A DNA stretch of 64,000 bases from Poriferisodalis sp965262965 (GCF_965262965.1 NZ_OZ253573.1:1798001-1862000), one strand, 5' to 3'; numbered from the stretch's first letter, positions 50,426-59,956 are shown. Notes: generated from the letters alone by a model not told the origin. Numbers and translations are program-made.

Positions 50426-51517
50426 TTAGTCGAAGTCGATGACGGTGCGCGTACCGACGCGCTGACGCATCTGGTCGTAGCCCACGTTGATGTCTTCGAG
50501 CGGAATGTGCGCCGAGATCATCTCGTCGAGCATGAGCCGTCCGTCGAGGTACATGTCGACGTAGCGCGGCATGTCAACCCGGAAGGCGTTCGAGCCCATC
50601 ATCGAGCCCTGGAGACGCTTCTCCATCATGAACACCTCATAGCCGGTGATCTCGATCTTCTCGCCGAACGGCATCATGCCGACGATGACGGTGGTGCCGC
50701 CGTGGCGCGACGCCGACCACGCCTGCTCGCAGGTCTTCTTGAGCCCGATGCACTCGAAGGCGTAGTCCACACCCCCGCCGGTGAGCTCATGGATCGCCTG
50801 CACAGCGTCGACCTCGGCGCCATTGACCGTGTCAGTGGCGCCCAAGGAGCGAGCAGTCTCAAGCTTTGCGTTCTCGACGTCGACCGAGATGACGCGTCCG
50901 GCGCCAGCAATGCGGGCACCCTGCACGGCCGACAGGCCGATGCCGCCGGCGCCGAAGACAGCCACGGTTGCGCCAGGCTCGATGCGAGCAGTCTTGAACA
51001 CGGCGCCAAGGCCGGTGGTGACGCCGCAGCCGATAAGCGATGCTCGGTCGAGCGGCATGTCCTCGCGGATCTTCACCACGGCGTTCTGGTGCACCAGCAT
51101 CTCCTCGGCGAACCCGCCAAGCCGGGCGAACTGCGCGACCTCGGTTCCGTCCGACTTCGACAGCCGCGGCTTGTCGCCTTCGTTTCGAGCCACTGCTGCA
51201 TGGTTCTGGCAAATGTTGGGGCGTCCCGTCAGGCAGCGCTCGCAGTGGCCGCAGAACACCGACAGGCAGGAGATGACGTGGTCGCCGGGCTGGACGTAGG
51301 ACACGTTCTCGCCGACCGCTTGGACGACGCCGGCGCTCTCGTGGCCCATGACGGCGGGCAGCTGATAAGGCCAGTGCGCATCCATGAAGTGCAAGTCGCT
51401 ATGGCACAGGCCCGCGTGCACTACCTGCATCAGGACCTCATTGGGACCGGGTGCATCCACCGTGATGTCCTCGATCTCGAGTTCCCCCGGGATCTCATTC
51501 AGCACTGCTGCCTTCAT
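50426..51517 (-). CDS. Zinc-dependent alcohol dehydrogenase
   Basis: 363 aa from ATG 51517 (MKAAVLNEIPGELEIEDITV), with GGAGGGG-like sequence upstream. Catalytic zinc ligands: Cys in AGLCHSDLH and His-Glu in VMGHESAGVV. Structural zinc: CGHCERCLTGRPNIC. The Rossmann motif VAVFGAGGIGLSAVQGARIAGAGRVISVD is followed by an acidic residue (SVDVEN), so NAD(H) is favoured. The GHESAGVVQAVGENV signature is typical for the mycothiol/S-(hydroxymethyl) and long-chain alcohol branches of actinobacteria. It heads an operon with the SDR gene. Confidence 0.93.
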   Translation of the reverse strand: MKAAVLNEIPGELEIEDITVDAPGPNEVLMQVVHAGLCHSDLHFMDAHWPYQLPAVMGHESAGVVQAVGENVSYVQPGDHVISCLSVFCGHCERCLTGRPNICQNHAAVARNEGDKPRLSKSDGTEVAQFARLGGFAEEMLVHQNAVVKIREDMPLDRASLIGCGVTTGLGAVFKTARIEPGATVAVFGAGGIGLSAVQGARIAGAGRVISVDVENAKLETARSLGATDTVNGAEVDAVQAIHELTGGGVDYAFECIGLKKTCEQAWSASRHGGTTVIVGMMPFGEKIEITGYEVFMMEKRLQGSMMGSNAFRVDMPRYVDMYLDGRLMLDEMISAHIPLEDINVGYDQMRQRVGTRTVIDFD

Positions 51518-51672
51518 GGTCTGGCTCCCCTCCCGTCGCGCACATCTGCGGCGCGACACGGCCACGCCGCAGCGTAGTCATCCGCAGGCAACCGCATGAA
51601 AGCTCAGCCCGGCGGTGCTGCGTCGGCTGCCAGACGCCGAGTCAGTCGGCCGCGAGGCTGTTGTTTCGGCCC

Positions 51673-53049
51673 TCAGGGCGTCGGGCCGGTGCGCCGAATT
51701 ACCTCAGGACGGATCATCAGCCACAGCGTCATGCCGACAAGTCCCAAGCAGGCCATGAGGACCACGGCCGCACGGGCGCCGAGCTGCTGGGCCACCTCAC
51801 CGAGCACATAGGTGCCCACCGGCAGCGCCCCTATCGCCATGCTGAGCAGGCCCATGGCTCGGCCTCTCATCTCGGGGGACACCGTGGTCAGCACCAGCGT
51901 GGACTGTGTCGCGGCGAACAGCCCGCTGCCGCAGCTGGCCACATACAGGGTGATCGCGGCGATGAGGACATTCGGCGACAAGGCCCACACGATGAGCATC
52001 GCCATGGCTGCGAAGACGCCGAACGTGTAGGTGAGTCCCCAGCGGCCGCTGCCCCACTTGGCGGTGACGAGCGACCCGGTGATCATGCCGAATCCGGTCA
52101 TCGAACCGATGATTCCGATCTGAAATGCGGTGGCGTCGACCTCGTCGCCGATGAGCTGAACCGCGGGGAAGTAGGCGAACATGAAGAAGTTCGCCATCAC
52201 CGTGACGCCGAGGATGCTGAGCAGGCCGCGGTTGGTGCGGGCGAGACGCATGCCCGCACGCAACTCCGCGATGGTCGAGTTTCGAGCGGGCTCCGGACGA
52301 CGGAATGTCCCGCTGAGCGGCACGACCTCGAAGATGCGGTCCCGCAGCGCGTCAGACCATCGGTCTATTGCTGCCACGCCGGACTGCGCCGGGGCCACCC
52401 GCGGCACCCACATGAGCAGGAACAGACCCACGCCGAGCATTGCGGCCACTCCCAAGAAGGCCGCACCGACGCCGGCGCTGTCGGCGACGGCGCCGCCCAG
52501 CAGCTGACCCGCGGCAACGCCCGAGGCAAGCGCCATCGTCTCCCACGCCATCGCCTTGTGCAGCCGGTGCGGGCCCACAATGTCGAGCACGAGAGCGCGA
52601 CGGCTGGTCATGTCGACCACCCAGCCGATGCCGGCGAAGAGCAGGAACGGGTACAGCAGCCAGATGCCCAGCTGACCTGCTCGTTCGGCGAACCCGATCA
52701 CCGCAACGAACGGAACCAGCAGCGCCGTTTGGAGCCGCACCGTTCGCCGTCGATCGAATCGATCTGAAATCACGCCGCCGATGGCACCGCCGAACAGCAA
52801 TGGCGCCCACATGACGGCGCCGGTGAGCTGCACCATGCGGGGCGAGTCGGTGATCTGGTTGACGTGGTAGCTCGACAGGAATGCGATGGCCCAGCGGCCC
52901 CAGTGCCAGCACAGCCCGCTGAACCACAGGGGCGCAAAACCCCTGGCGGCGAAGGCCCCGCCGCTGCGCACCTCCGGCCCCGGGCGCGGCGCGTCTCTCA
53001 CAGCCCCGCCCCCGCGCATTAGCGCGCAGCCTACGGCTCCGATGTGCAT
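51673..53049 (-). CDS. MFS transporter (enterobactin exporter-like, MFS_3 type)
   Basis: 458 aa with about 12 hydrophobic segments beginning at FAPLWFSGLCWHWGRWAIAFL. The motif GGAIGGVISDRFDRRRTVRLQTAL is the loop 2-3 signature of the EntS-like group; SRRALVLDIVGPHRLHKAMAW, containing a family-specific P-x-x-x-x-x-A pattern, follows. A long central cytoplasmic loop (DALRDRIFEVVPLSGTFRRPEP) separates the halves. Substrate unknown, presumably export. The first 30 residues are rich in Gly/Arg and may not be translated. It is separated by 37 bp from the divergent DUF429 gene. Confidence 0.88.
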   Translation of the reverse strand: MHIGAVGCALMRGGGAVRDAPRPGPEVRSGGAFAARGFAPLWFSGLCWHWGRWAIAFLSSYHVNQITDSPRMVQLTGAVMWAPLLFGGAIGGVISDRFDRRRTVRLQTALLVPFVAVIGFAERAGQLGIWLLYPFLLFAGIGWVVDMTSRRALVLDIVGPHRLHKAMAWETMALASGVAAGQLLGGAVADSAGVGAAFLGVAAMLGVGLFLLMWVPRVAPAQSGVAAIDRWSDALRDRIFEVVPLSGTFRRPEPARNSTIAELRAGMRLARTNRGLLSILGVTVMANFFMFAYFPAVQLIGDEVDATAFQIGIIGSMTGFGMITGSLVTAKWGSGRWGLTYTFGVFAAMAMLIVWALSPNVLIAAITLYVASCGSGLFAATQSTLVLTTVSPEMRGRAMGLLSMAIGALPVGTYVLGEVAQQLGARAAVVLMACLGLVGMTLWLMIRPEVIRRTGPTP

Positions 53050-53086
53050 CGATGCCTGTCGCCGCGGTTGACTGCGAACCGATCAG

Positions 53087-53944
53087 ATGAGCGAGAGGCA
53101 GCGGGCGAGCGAGATGGCAGGCGGCGGCATCGAAGCCGGCACTGGGCGCGTCGGTGGCGTGGACGGCGCCGCTGGCGGTTGGGTCATGGCGATAACGGGC
53201 GCAAACGACGGCGCCGAAGTCGAGTTCTCATTGTGGACGTCGTTCACCAAACTCTGGGCGCAAGCGCGCCGACGGTCGTTGGCAGCCGTCGGCATCGACA
53301 TGCCGATCGGGCTGCCAGAGGGTGCGCCACGATCAGCTGATGTCGAGGCCCGTGCCCTGCTCGGCCAGCGGCGGTCGTCGCTGTTCTGGTCGCCGCCTGC
53401 GGCTGCGCTCGACGCGAGCGACTACAGCGAGGCCAACCGTGCTGCCCGCAAGCATCTCGGCATGGGCCTGTCGAAGCAGGCCTACAACCTGTTGCCCAAG
53501 ATCCGTGAGGTCCGCGCCGCGCTCTCACCAGCCGATTTCGCAGTGGGTGCGGTGCCGTGCGCCGCCGAGGTCCATCCCGAACTCAGCTTCGCTGTGATGG
53601 CCGCCACGTTGCGCATGGCGAAGTCGCCCGGTCAGTCAGACAACCCGATCTCCGACGGCGAGCAAGCGACCGCTTCCGAGCCCTTGCACCACCCGAAGCG
53701 CTATCAAGCGGGCATCGCTGAGCGCTTGACCCTGCTCAGCCTGTGCTATGCCCGCATCACCGAGTCGGCCGTGCTCGAACCGCTGGTTGGTCCGCCGCAC
53801 CCAACCCTCGACGACCTGCTCGACGCCGCCGCCGCAGCATGGACCGCCCGCCGAGTCGCGGCCGGCCGCGCAACCCATCTCGGATCGAACGATGGGCGCG
53901 TCCAGACCGACGGCGCCGGCTTTCCCTTGGGCATCGTCGTGTGA
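53087..53944 (+). CDS. DUF429-domain protein (predicted RNase H-like fold)
   Basis: 285 aa. The conserved DUF429 blocks are GVDGAAGGWVMAI at the first strand, AVGIDMPIGLPEGAPRSADVEARALLGQRRSSLFWSPP, containing the central aspartate, then AEVHPELSF and the C-terminal DDLLDAAAAAWTARRVAAGRATHLG. The fold prediction as RNase H-like nuclease comes from the family, not from experiment on this protein. The last residues TDGAGFPLGIVV are repeated in two downstream scraps at 54947 and 55512, evidence of local duplications. It converges on the retropepsin-like gene. Confidence 0.88.
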   Translation: MSERQRASEMAGGGIEAGTGRVGGVDGAAGGWVMAITGANDGAEVEFSLWTSFTKLWAQARRRSLAAVGIDMPIGLPEGAPRSADVEARALLGQRRSSLFWSPPAAALDASDYSEANRAARKHLGMGLSKQAYNLLPKIREVRAALSPADFAVGAVPCAAEVHPELSFAVMAATLRMAKSPGQSDNPISDGEQATASEPLHHPKRYQAGIAERLTLLSLCYARITESAVLEPLVGPPHPTLDDLLDAAAAAWTARRVAAGRATHLGSNDGRVQTDGAGFPLGIVV

Positions 53945-53966
53945 CTACAAGGCCAGCTCGGAGCAC

Positions 53967-54395
53967 TCAATCCGGCGCGCGAGGGCCGTCCACAGGCCAG
54001 AGGCGGAGAGTTCCTGCGGGACCATCCCAATCGGCTCGGCATCGCCGGAGCACATCAAGTCCAATCAGCATGTCCTCGCGCAAGTTCGGCGCCCGGGCCA
54101 CGACGAGACGCAACGGCCGCGTGCGGGCACCTGAGTTTCCGACGAACTGGAACTCGACGGCGTAGCAAGGTGCCATAGTCGAACTGAGCGCGGTATGTAG
54201 CTCCACCGAGTGGATGATCTCGAGCGAGAGCGCATCGGCGGTCGCATCGCTGATAACGGACATGACAGTGCCGGTGTCAATGAGGCCGGCACCGCGTACC
54301 CGCGGTGGCAAGTGCCGACCATCAAACTGGTGCGCTTGGCGACTCGAGGGTGTCACCGTGAGCTCGTATCCGATGCGCGCCCCACTCGCCGTCAC
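53967..54395 (-). CDS. Retropepsin-like (clan AA) aspartic protease-like protein (142 aa)
   Basis: The sequence GAGLIDTGTVMSVISDATADAL carries the DTG catalytic motif with the flanking pattern of retroviral-type proteases, and MLIGLDVLRRCRADWDGPAGTLRLWP matches the usual second motif (hydrophobic-hydrophobic-Gly-x-Asp-x-Leu) near the C-terminus. Bacterial single-domain members act as dimers, and few have known substrates. GTG at 54395 is the only start in this frame after the upstream gene. Similarity may begin earlier (SPTLIEADV), with no start codon. It is the second gene of a short operon with the 104-aa gene. Confidence 0.7.
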   Translation of the reverse strand: MTASGARIGYELTVTPSSRQAHQFDGRHLPPRVRGAGLIDTGTVMSVISDATADALSLEIIHSVELHTALSSTMAPCYAVEFQFVGNSGARTRPLRLVVARAPNLREDMLIGLDVLRRCRADWDGPAGTLRLWPVDGPRAPD

Positions 54396-54435
54396 GTCCG
54401 CCTCGATCAGCGTCGGACTCGCGCTCGAATCGATA

Positions 54436-54750
54436 TCAGATACCTGCCGGCCGAACGACGACCGGCTCGTCGGCTTCCACGATTCGCTTCACGCAGAATC
54501 GTCGACCCTCAGGATCGAGATAGCCCGCGTCAATCGCGTCCCACTGGTCGTCAAAGACCTGGAGTTCTGGCACCAAGCGAGAACCCCGGTCAAGCAAGAG
54601 CGCCCACTGGCCCGCATGTCCGACAACGAGTTTGGCGCGCAGCCGGTCGAATCGGCGTTCGAGCCGCACCAGTATCGAATCCAGCACAGGGCCCGGCGAC
54701 ATCCCGCCGAGGTGGAGCTGCAAAGGACGACCCTCCGGCACGGAAACCAC
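54436..54750 (-). CDS. Hypothetical protein (104 aa), operon partner of the retropepsin-like gene
   Basis: GTG at 54750. The product has a segment VLDSILVRLERRFDRLRAKLVV (helical), then QWALLLDRGSRLVPELQVFDDQWDAIDAGYLDPEGRRFCVKRIVEADEPVVV. No family is recognised. It ends 41 bp before the retropepsin-like gene on the same strand. One possibility is a regulatory or substrate partner of the protease; nothing in the sequence proves it. The 290 bp upstream (54751-55043) hold only fragments of duplicated genes. Confidence 0.5.
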   Translation of the reverse strand: MVSVPEGRPLQLHLGGMSPGPVLDSILVRLERRFDRLRAKLVVGHAGQWALLLDRGSRLVPELQVFDDQWDAIDAGYLDPEGRRFCVKRIVEADEPVVVRPAGI

Positions 54751-54946
54751 GTATTCATCCTCGCATATTTGTCTGGGCAGTCATCTACATTTTGCGTGCT
54801 CGCCTCAACCTGACGTGCCAAGAATCCGGCCCGCAGCCAAGAATTCAGCGACAATGTCATTGGTGTCTCGCAGACCGGCACTACACCGGCTCGTCGGCTT
54901 CGCAGATTCAGCTTGACGCCAACCAGCGGGCGCTTGGCTCAGACCG

Positions 54947-55027
54947 CGACGGTGCTGGCTATCCGCTGACCATCGTCGTGTGCGTGCGACCGAGTCCCAA
55001 CGCGAGTCGGCAGTCCGGCTGAGGGGC
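54947..55027 (+). pseudogene. DUF429 3'-end scrap 1
   Basis: Encodes DGAGYPLTIVV, the C-terminal end of a DUF429 protein, but the stop is changed to TGC. It is followed by a tail (CGACCGAGTCCCAACGCG) that recurs in variant form after scrap 2. Confidence 0.55.
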
Positions 55028-55043
55028 CAAGTACGTTTGCGCC

Positions 55044-55470
55044 GTGTACGGCATCGCGGTGAGCGTCACGGCCTGCCTGCGCGGGGGACCCGGGTTGATG
55101 TGGCCTGGAACCTGGATGCGGCTCTCACGCCGCGATTCGACCCGGCGGATGCCGTCGGCATGACGCCCGCGGGCGGCAAGCTCGGCACGCTCCTGGGCAG
55201 AGCCATCGACAGTCGCCTCATGGAGCTGGCAGCAGCGAAGCCGACCAGCGGACGAGTCGTCGAGATCGAGCTCAACGCCGTTGAGAGCCAGGTGGTCGGC
55301 GTCGCGACGGGAAACGTCGTGCGCATCCTGGCGGTACCGGCCGACACGCTTCCCGAGGAGCTGTGGGATCAGCTGCTCGAACGCCGACAGGTCACCCTTG
55401 TGACCGAACTCGACGGCGACACCGTCACCGCAACCACGGTCTTGGTAGATGGCACCGCAGACAACCCGGC
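55044..55470 (+). pseudogene. XdhC/CoxI-family gene, broken 5' copy
   Basis: Starts GTG-TAC-GGC-ATC like the intact gene at 63249, and the 20 bp upstream are also shared. One base is missing in the G/C run near 55085, shifting the frame. Downstream, in the shifted frame, it continues VDVAWNLDAALTPRFDPADAVGMTPAGGKLGTLLGRAIDSRL ... ELWDQLLERRQVTLVTELDGDTVTATT, parallel to the intact copy, and then ends abruptly around 55470, where DUF429-tail sequence begins. The C-terminal Rossmann half is absent. It is therefore a non-functional duplicate. Confidence 0.85.
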
Positions 55471-55511
55471 AACGCAGCCCAGCTCGGCGCTGCCTATGGT
55501 CACGTCCCGAT

Positions 55512-55590
55512 CGACGACGCCGGCTACCCACTCACGATCGTCGTGTGAACGTGACCCAGTCCCGACACGGGCCGGCAGTGGCTGCCCAGG
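55512..55590 (+). pseudogene. DUF429 3'-end scrap 2
   Basis: Encodes DDAGYPLTIVV and a stop (TGA at about 55546-55548), followed by a variant of the tail seen after scrap 1 (CCCAGTCCCGACACGGGC). Fused directly to the broken XdhC copy. Confidence 0.55.
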
Positions 55591-55765
55591 GGTGGCGAAG
55601 CTGTGCGGCACCTGATCGGAGGCGTTGGGAGACGTACTGGGCGCGCTTGCGGTGGGATTGCAGGCTGTCACCGAGTCGCGGCGTCGATCATTCCGGCGAG
55701 GTCGCAGGCGGTGCGCTTGCTGTGAAGCGCCGGGACTCAATTCGAGCCTTCGCGTTTTTGGGGGA

Positions 55766-56554
55766 TTACCTGCCAGCATCGGTGCTGTTCATGTTACGAG
55801 GATGCCGCGGGTGGGCAACGAACAGCGCGTCGAGCCGGGACTGCTCGGCCGCGTCGAGCTTGTCGGACCGACGCATGAGCAAGAACCTGGACCGGAACAC
55901 TTCGGGATCGAATGCCGGTTTGGAGCCTTCGGGGCGACGCTGCACGTCGCGGCGCACAGCGGTCAGGCCGGCTTGGAACCATGCGATGACGTGGAACCGG
56001 TCCAGCACATGGCGGGCGTGGCCGAGCCGCACCTCTATGGCTGCCTTGTACGCCTTGGAGCCGTCGGACACCACGACCTTCACGCCGTGCGGCACCATCT
56101 ATGCCCCTGGGCAGCCAGAAAGCCGCTCAGAGCCTGAGTGTCGCGGTGGGGCACCATGGCGAGCACCTCGCCGGTGTCGCCGTTGACGAGCACCGTCACA
56201 TACCGGTGCCGCTTGCGGATCGAGGTCCCCTCCACCAACAGCACCCGACACCTTTGGCGCCGACGATGGTCGGCGACCAGACGCGCCCAGGCCACCACCA
56301 AAGCGTTGACCAGCTTCCAGCCCACCTGGTGGCGGCGCGCCGCCGCGTTGACCGTCATCTGACGCGCGTCGGCCACCAGCCGCTCAGGCGCGTCGACCAC
56401 CACCCCCAGCACTTCGACACGCGGCAGCCACAGCCGCACCGACATAACATCACGCTTCATCGAGGCCCTCCAGGGTTCGGCGTCGCAAACACCGATCCCC
56501 CCAGGGCCTCGACCCTTACGAGCGGACCCTCATCCCAACAAGACACGAAGGGCC
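55766..56554 (-). mobile_element. ISL3-family element remnant, copy 1
   Basis: The terminal repeat at 56554 reads, on the minus strand, GGCCCTTCGTGTCTTGTTGG, and matches the end of copy 2 at 59957. Transposase pieces: MKRDVMSVRLWLPRVEVLGV (56460 onward), RHRYVTVLVNGDTGEVLAMV, then, in another frame, VKVVVSDGSKAYKAAIEVRLG ... FHVIAWFQAGLTAVRRDV. The zinc-ribbon/HTH part and the C-terminal third are missing. The 220 bp between 56555 and 56776 contain nothing recognisable. Confidence 0.8.
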
Positions 56555-56776
56555 GTCTAAAGGGGCTCGCGAGGGTGTACCCGGGCCCGCTATGCGCTGA
56601 TTCAGAACGACGAGGATCCACACAATCGGGAAGGGCGCCGGCATCGCGAGCACTGGCATGAACAGCGCTCGGCCCGCAGCTCCAGTCAGGATGGAGCGCC
56701 GTGTGCATGTGGCCCGAGGGCCGCTACAGGGCTAACGGTCGCATCGCTGCCGGACGCACTGCGCGAGAATCCCGCT

Positions 56777-58255
56777 GTGAAGATCCGGCTGGCCAAGGTA
56801 GCGCGGTTGCTGCGGACAAGAACGGCTTCGCGGACAAGCACTCATGGCTCCGCAGCGCCGAAGACCCCCCCCCGATCCGCGCAGCGCCCCGCTCAGGGAC
56901 CGACCAACCGTTCCAAAGCCCAGATCCGGCCTGAATACGGCGATGTTGTCGGCGTTGGGATCGGCACCATGGGACCGCGTTCGGATGCCGTTTTCGCGGT
57001 TGGTTCGCATGACGTCGTCGGTCCGCACCGTGAAATCTCCATCGTTCTCGCGGACACGCCGGAGCATTCGGCAGCACTGCCTCCCGGGATCGCAGCAGTG
57101 ACATTGACATCGGTCGCGCCGCTGCTCGCGGTGCCAGCGCTCGACGTGACAGCGGTCAACCCGATCGGATGGAAGCGAGCCCACGATCCGCCCCTGAAGC
57201 CATCAGGCCAGCCCGCGGCCGCCACGGCTCGCAGTACATCGGATATGCGTCGCGCCCATCACGTACCGGATTGGACGCACAGCGACGCCGATCCCGCTGT
57301 GCGTGCAGGCGAACTGGTTTCCGCTGCTGCTGTGGGCGCCGTTGTCTGCGTCAAGGGCGAGAGCACCGAGCTCGAATCTTGCCTCGGCACCGAGTTGTAC
57401 GGACTGATGTCAGATGCCGGCCGCATCAAGAGCGCCGACACCGACGAGCGAGAGGCGCTCAGCATCTCTATGAGACGTGCCGCCCTTCGCGACCATTCCC
57501 GAGAAGCCCGGGCCCGACAGGTGCTCGCCGCCGCCGGCTTGGGAAAGACCCATCTCCCACTGGTGTCGGTGCTCGTGCCCACCCGACGACCCGACCGTAT
57601 GTCCGCCGTGATCAACTCCGTCGCGGCCCAGACGTACCCGCATGTCGAAGTGGTGCTTGGACTGCACGGAAGTGAGTTCGAGCGCACCTCGACCGAAGCG
57701 CAATTGGGTCGTCTGCAGTGTCCTGCCCAAGCCATCGATGTCGCAGCGGATCGTTCTCTGGGCGAGGTGCTGAACACCGCTCTTGCGGTCGCGGCGGGCG
57801 AGATGATCGCAAAGTTTGACGACGACGACCTCTATGGCCCACTTCATCTTTGGGACCTCGTGCTCGCCGCTGGGTACTCAGAAGCTGCGATGGTTGGCAA
57901 GGTTTCCGAGTACGTCTATCTGGCCGGTGCAAACCGCACAATCCGACGGTTTGTCGACCTAGGAGAACGCTTTATCAACCCAGATCGTTCGAGCGTTGCC
58001 GGCGGCGCTGTATTGGTGAAACGCGAAGCACTCGACACCATCGGCGGATGGCGAGCGATGAGCGTTGGCGAAGACAAAGCACTGACTCGAGACATCGCAG
58101 CTAGCGGCGGCAGTGTGTACCGGACACACGGTTCGGGATATCTCCTGGTGCGACACGGTGTCGAACACACCTGGGAGGCTGACGACTCGTACTTCTTGGA
58201 GCAAGCGCATGAGTCACGCGATGGCTGCGACCTTTGCTTCGCTGGCGTGAACTGA
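56777..58255 (+). CDS. Family 2 glycosyltransferase
   Basis: 492 aa. GTG at 56777. After a disordered, basic N-terminal 60 residues there is a small alpha/beta domain (YGDVVGVGIGTMGPRSDAVFAVG ... ALDVTAVNPIGWKR). The GT-A core begins at about residue 255: LPLVSVLVPTRRPDRMSAVINSVAAQTYPHVEVVLGLHG, followed by GEMIAKFDDDDLYGPLHLWDL, with the DDD metal/nucleotide-sugar motif, and GGAVLVKREALDTIGGWRAMSVGEDKALTRDIA, the acceptor side with a catalytic-type ED pair. It transfers sugars to an unknown acceptor at the membrane or in the cytosol. The membrane-protein gene follows after 24 bp. Confidence 0.85.
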   Translation: MKIRLAKVARLLRTRTASRTSTHGSAAPKTPPRSAQRPAQGPTNRSKAQIRPEYGDVVGVGIGTMGPRSDAVFAVGSHDVVGPHREISIVLADTPEHSAALPPGIAAVTLTSVAPLLAVPALDVTAVNPIGWKRAHDPPLKPSGQPAAATARSTSDMRRAHHVPDWTHSDADPAVRAGELVSAAAVGAVVCVKGESTELESCLGTELYGLMSDAGRIKSADTDEREALSISMRRAALRDHSREARARQVLAAAGLGKTHLPLVSVLVPTRRPDRMSAVINSVAAQTYPHVEVVLGLHGSEFERTSTEAQLGRLQCPAQAIDVAADRSLGEVLNTALAVAAGEMIAKFDDDDLYGPLHLWDLVLAAGYSEAAMVGKVSEYVYLAGANRTIRRFVDLGERFINPDRSSVAGGAVLVKREALDTIGGWRAMSVGEDKALTRDIAASGGSVYRTHGSGYLLVRHGVEHTWEADDSYFLEQAHESRDGCDLCFAGVN

Positions 58256-58279
58256 TAGCGATCGGCCCCGGGATCTCAA

Positions 58280-59842
58280 GTGCTCGCTCGATTACGGACC
58301 GGCTGGACGGCGATGGCCCTCTTGCCGCTGGCTGTTCTCGCGCTCTGGCTGCCCGACCTGGACCTGCCTCTCGGCAATAGCGACGACGGGCGCCTCGTGG
58401 CCTTCTCGGGCTTGCACGCACGCAATTTCTGGGAGATGGGTCCGGTGGAATCGCGGTTGGGGGCCCGCGTCGATCCGTACGTGAGACCCGAATTCGACGT
58501 CGCCCCACGCACCGATCCTCCCGTCGAAGCCGTCACCTATGCCCACCATCCCCCGCTGAAGGAGTTTCTTTCGATCGGGTCTGCGGGTCTCCTCGGCGAG
58601 AACCTTCCAGCGCTGCGGGTACCGATATTTCTGCTGGGCGCAGCGACCTTGATGTTCATGGCCTCGCTACTGCGTGCGTGCGACCTTCGGTGGGGGCCGA
58701 TCATGCTGGCGGTCGGAGCTATGGCATGCACCGGCTTCTTCTACGTGTACGGCCGGCTCGGGGTCAGCTTTTCGCTCCTCGTGGCATCTGCCGCATCAGT
58801 GGCGTGGCTGCTCAAGTCTGAACGACCATCCCGGACTGCCCTCCTCGGCACGGGGGTGCTCGCGGCGCTCGCGGCCATGCAGTCGTGGATCGCTCTTGCA
58901 GGTCTCGGACTGTTGGCAGTGTGGCTCTTCGCAAGTCACTTGCAACGCAGTTCTGACTCGAGAAGTGGGTCAGCGAGACCGCTGTCGGCGGCCTGGGGTC
59001 GAGTAAGAGACGGTTGGTCTCCGGCGCTGACCGCGTTCACGGTCGGTGCCGCTGTCGGGGCCACCATCACGGCTGCTTGGATGCTGTATGCCACTGGCTT
59101 CACAGAACTCAGTGAGCAAGTCGGCGTGCGCGTCGGCAATCAAGTGACGTCGGGTGAGCAGTCCATCAGGTTTACATTCGGCGAATTCCTGTCGCGGCAA
59201 TGGCGTTTTGCCACAGAGGAATTGCTCGTGCCGCCTTGGCTGCGTCTGTTGCTGATACCGGCGCTGCTCGCAGGCTCGATCGACCGGCGCACCCGGGTGC
59301 CGACCGCCATCACGCTGACCGTGGCAGCAGCGCTGACCTTCGGCGTACAGCAAGGCGCGTGGATCCACCGGCTGTGGAACTTTCCTTGGTTGGTTCCGGT
59401 GACGATCGGTCTGGCAGCGCTGTTGGACGGCGTGCGGCGGAAGCTCCCCGGTTGCGTGCGCGGTGCTGCGACCGTCGCTGCAGGCGCAGTCCTCGCCATC
59501 ACGATGTTCGCCGTGGCAACCGGCTCTACTCGTGACCGCTACATCACCAATCCGGCCCACCTCGGCGAGGCGCTCGAGCAGGTTGCCATATCACCCGAGG
59601 TTGCTCGTGCCGAACTGACCTGGACCGGTCCAGGCCTTCCGGCACCTCGATGGGTCTCGTACTACCTCGACACGCCCGTATGGGAACTCGACGAGAGCCG
59701 TCTCGAGGAGATCGACGACTCCGACATCGTGGTCGTGCGAGCCAGCCGAGTCCCCGACTTCTTCCCGGCCGATGCCCTCACAGATCCCTTGGCGTCAATT
59801 GGCGACTTCCACGTCATCAGTGCCGCATCATTGTCGCAATAG
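58280..59842 (+). CDS. Polytopic membrane protein, GT-C-type glycosyltransferase-like (520 aa)
   Basis: GTG at 58280. About 9-10 hydrophobic helices beginning at TAMALLPLAVLALWLP. The first external loop has the acidic pair NSDDGRLVAFSG, in the position of the catalytic aspartates of GT-C enzymes, then TYAHHPPLKEFLSIGSAGLLGENLPALRVP, matching the polyprenyl-sugar-type (PMT/ArnT) loop HPPL. Further helices follow, and a C-terminal soluble part (PAPRWVSYYLDTPVWELDESRLEEIDDSDIVVV). It probably uses a lipid-linked sugar outside the membrane. It forms an operon with the preceding family 2 glycosyltransferase gene, a common pairing for lipid-linked glycosylation. Confidence 0.8.
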   Translation: MLARLRTGWTAMALLPLAVLALWLPDLDLPLGNSDDGRLVAFSGLHARNFWEMGPVESRLGARVDPYVRPEFDVAPRTDPPVEAVTYAHHPPLKEFLSIGSAGLLGENLPALRVPIFLLGAATLMFMASLLRACDLRWGPIMLAVGAMACTGFFYVYGRLGVSFSLLVASAASVAWLLKSERPSRTALLGTGVLAALAAMQSWIALAGLGLLAVWLFASHLQRSSDSRSGSARPLSAAWGRVRDGWSPALTAFTVGAAVGATITAAWMLYATGFTELSEQVGVRVGNQVTSGEQSIRFTFGEFLSRQWRFATEELLVPPWLRLLLIPALLAGSIDRRTRVPTAITLTVAAALTFGVQQGAWIHRLWNFPWLVPVTIGLAALLDGVRRKLPGCVRGAATVAAGAVLAITMFAVATGSTRDRYITNPAHLGEALEQVAISPEVARAELTWTGPGLPAPRWVSYYLDTPVWELDESRLEEIDDSDIVVVRASRVPDFFPADALTDPLASIGDFHVISAASLSQ

Positions 59843-59956
59843 CCAAGGCATCCCGCGCCAGCGTGCTGGACAGTCCGCTGTTGAAATGCCCATCGACGTT
59901 GTTGACGGGCCTGTTCGTGGGATGAGTTGAGCCTCCGTGGCAGTGTGGGGTTTGTT

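Noticed and set aside
50048..51577. 509-aa plus-strand open frame over the SDR and alcohol dehydrogenase genes
   Set aside because: His/Ala-rich shadow of two well-supported minus-strand enzymes.
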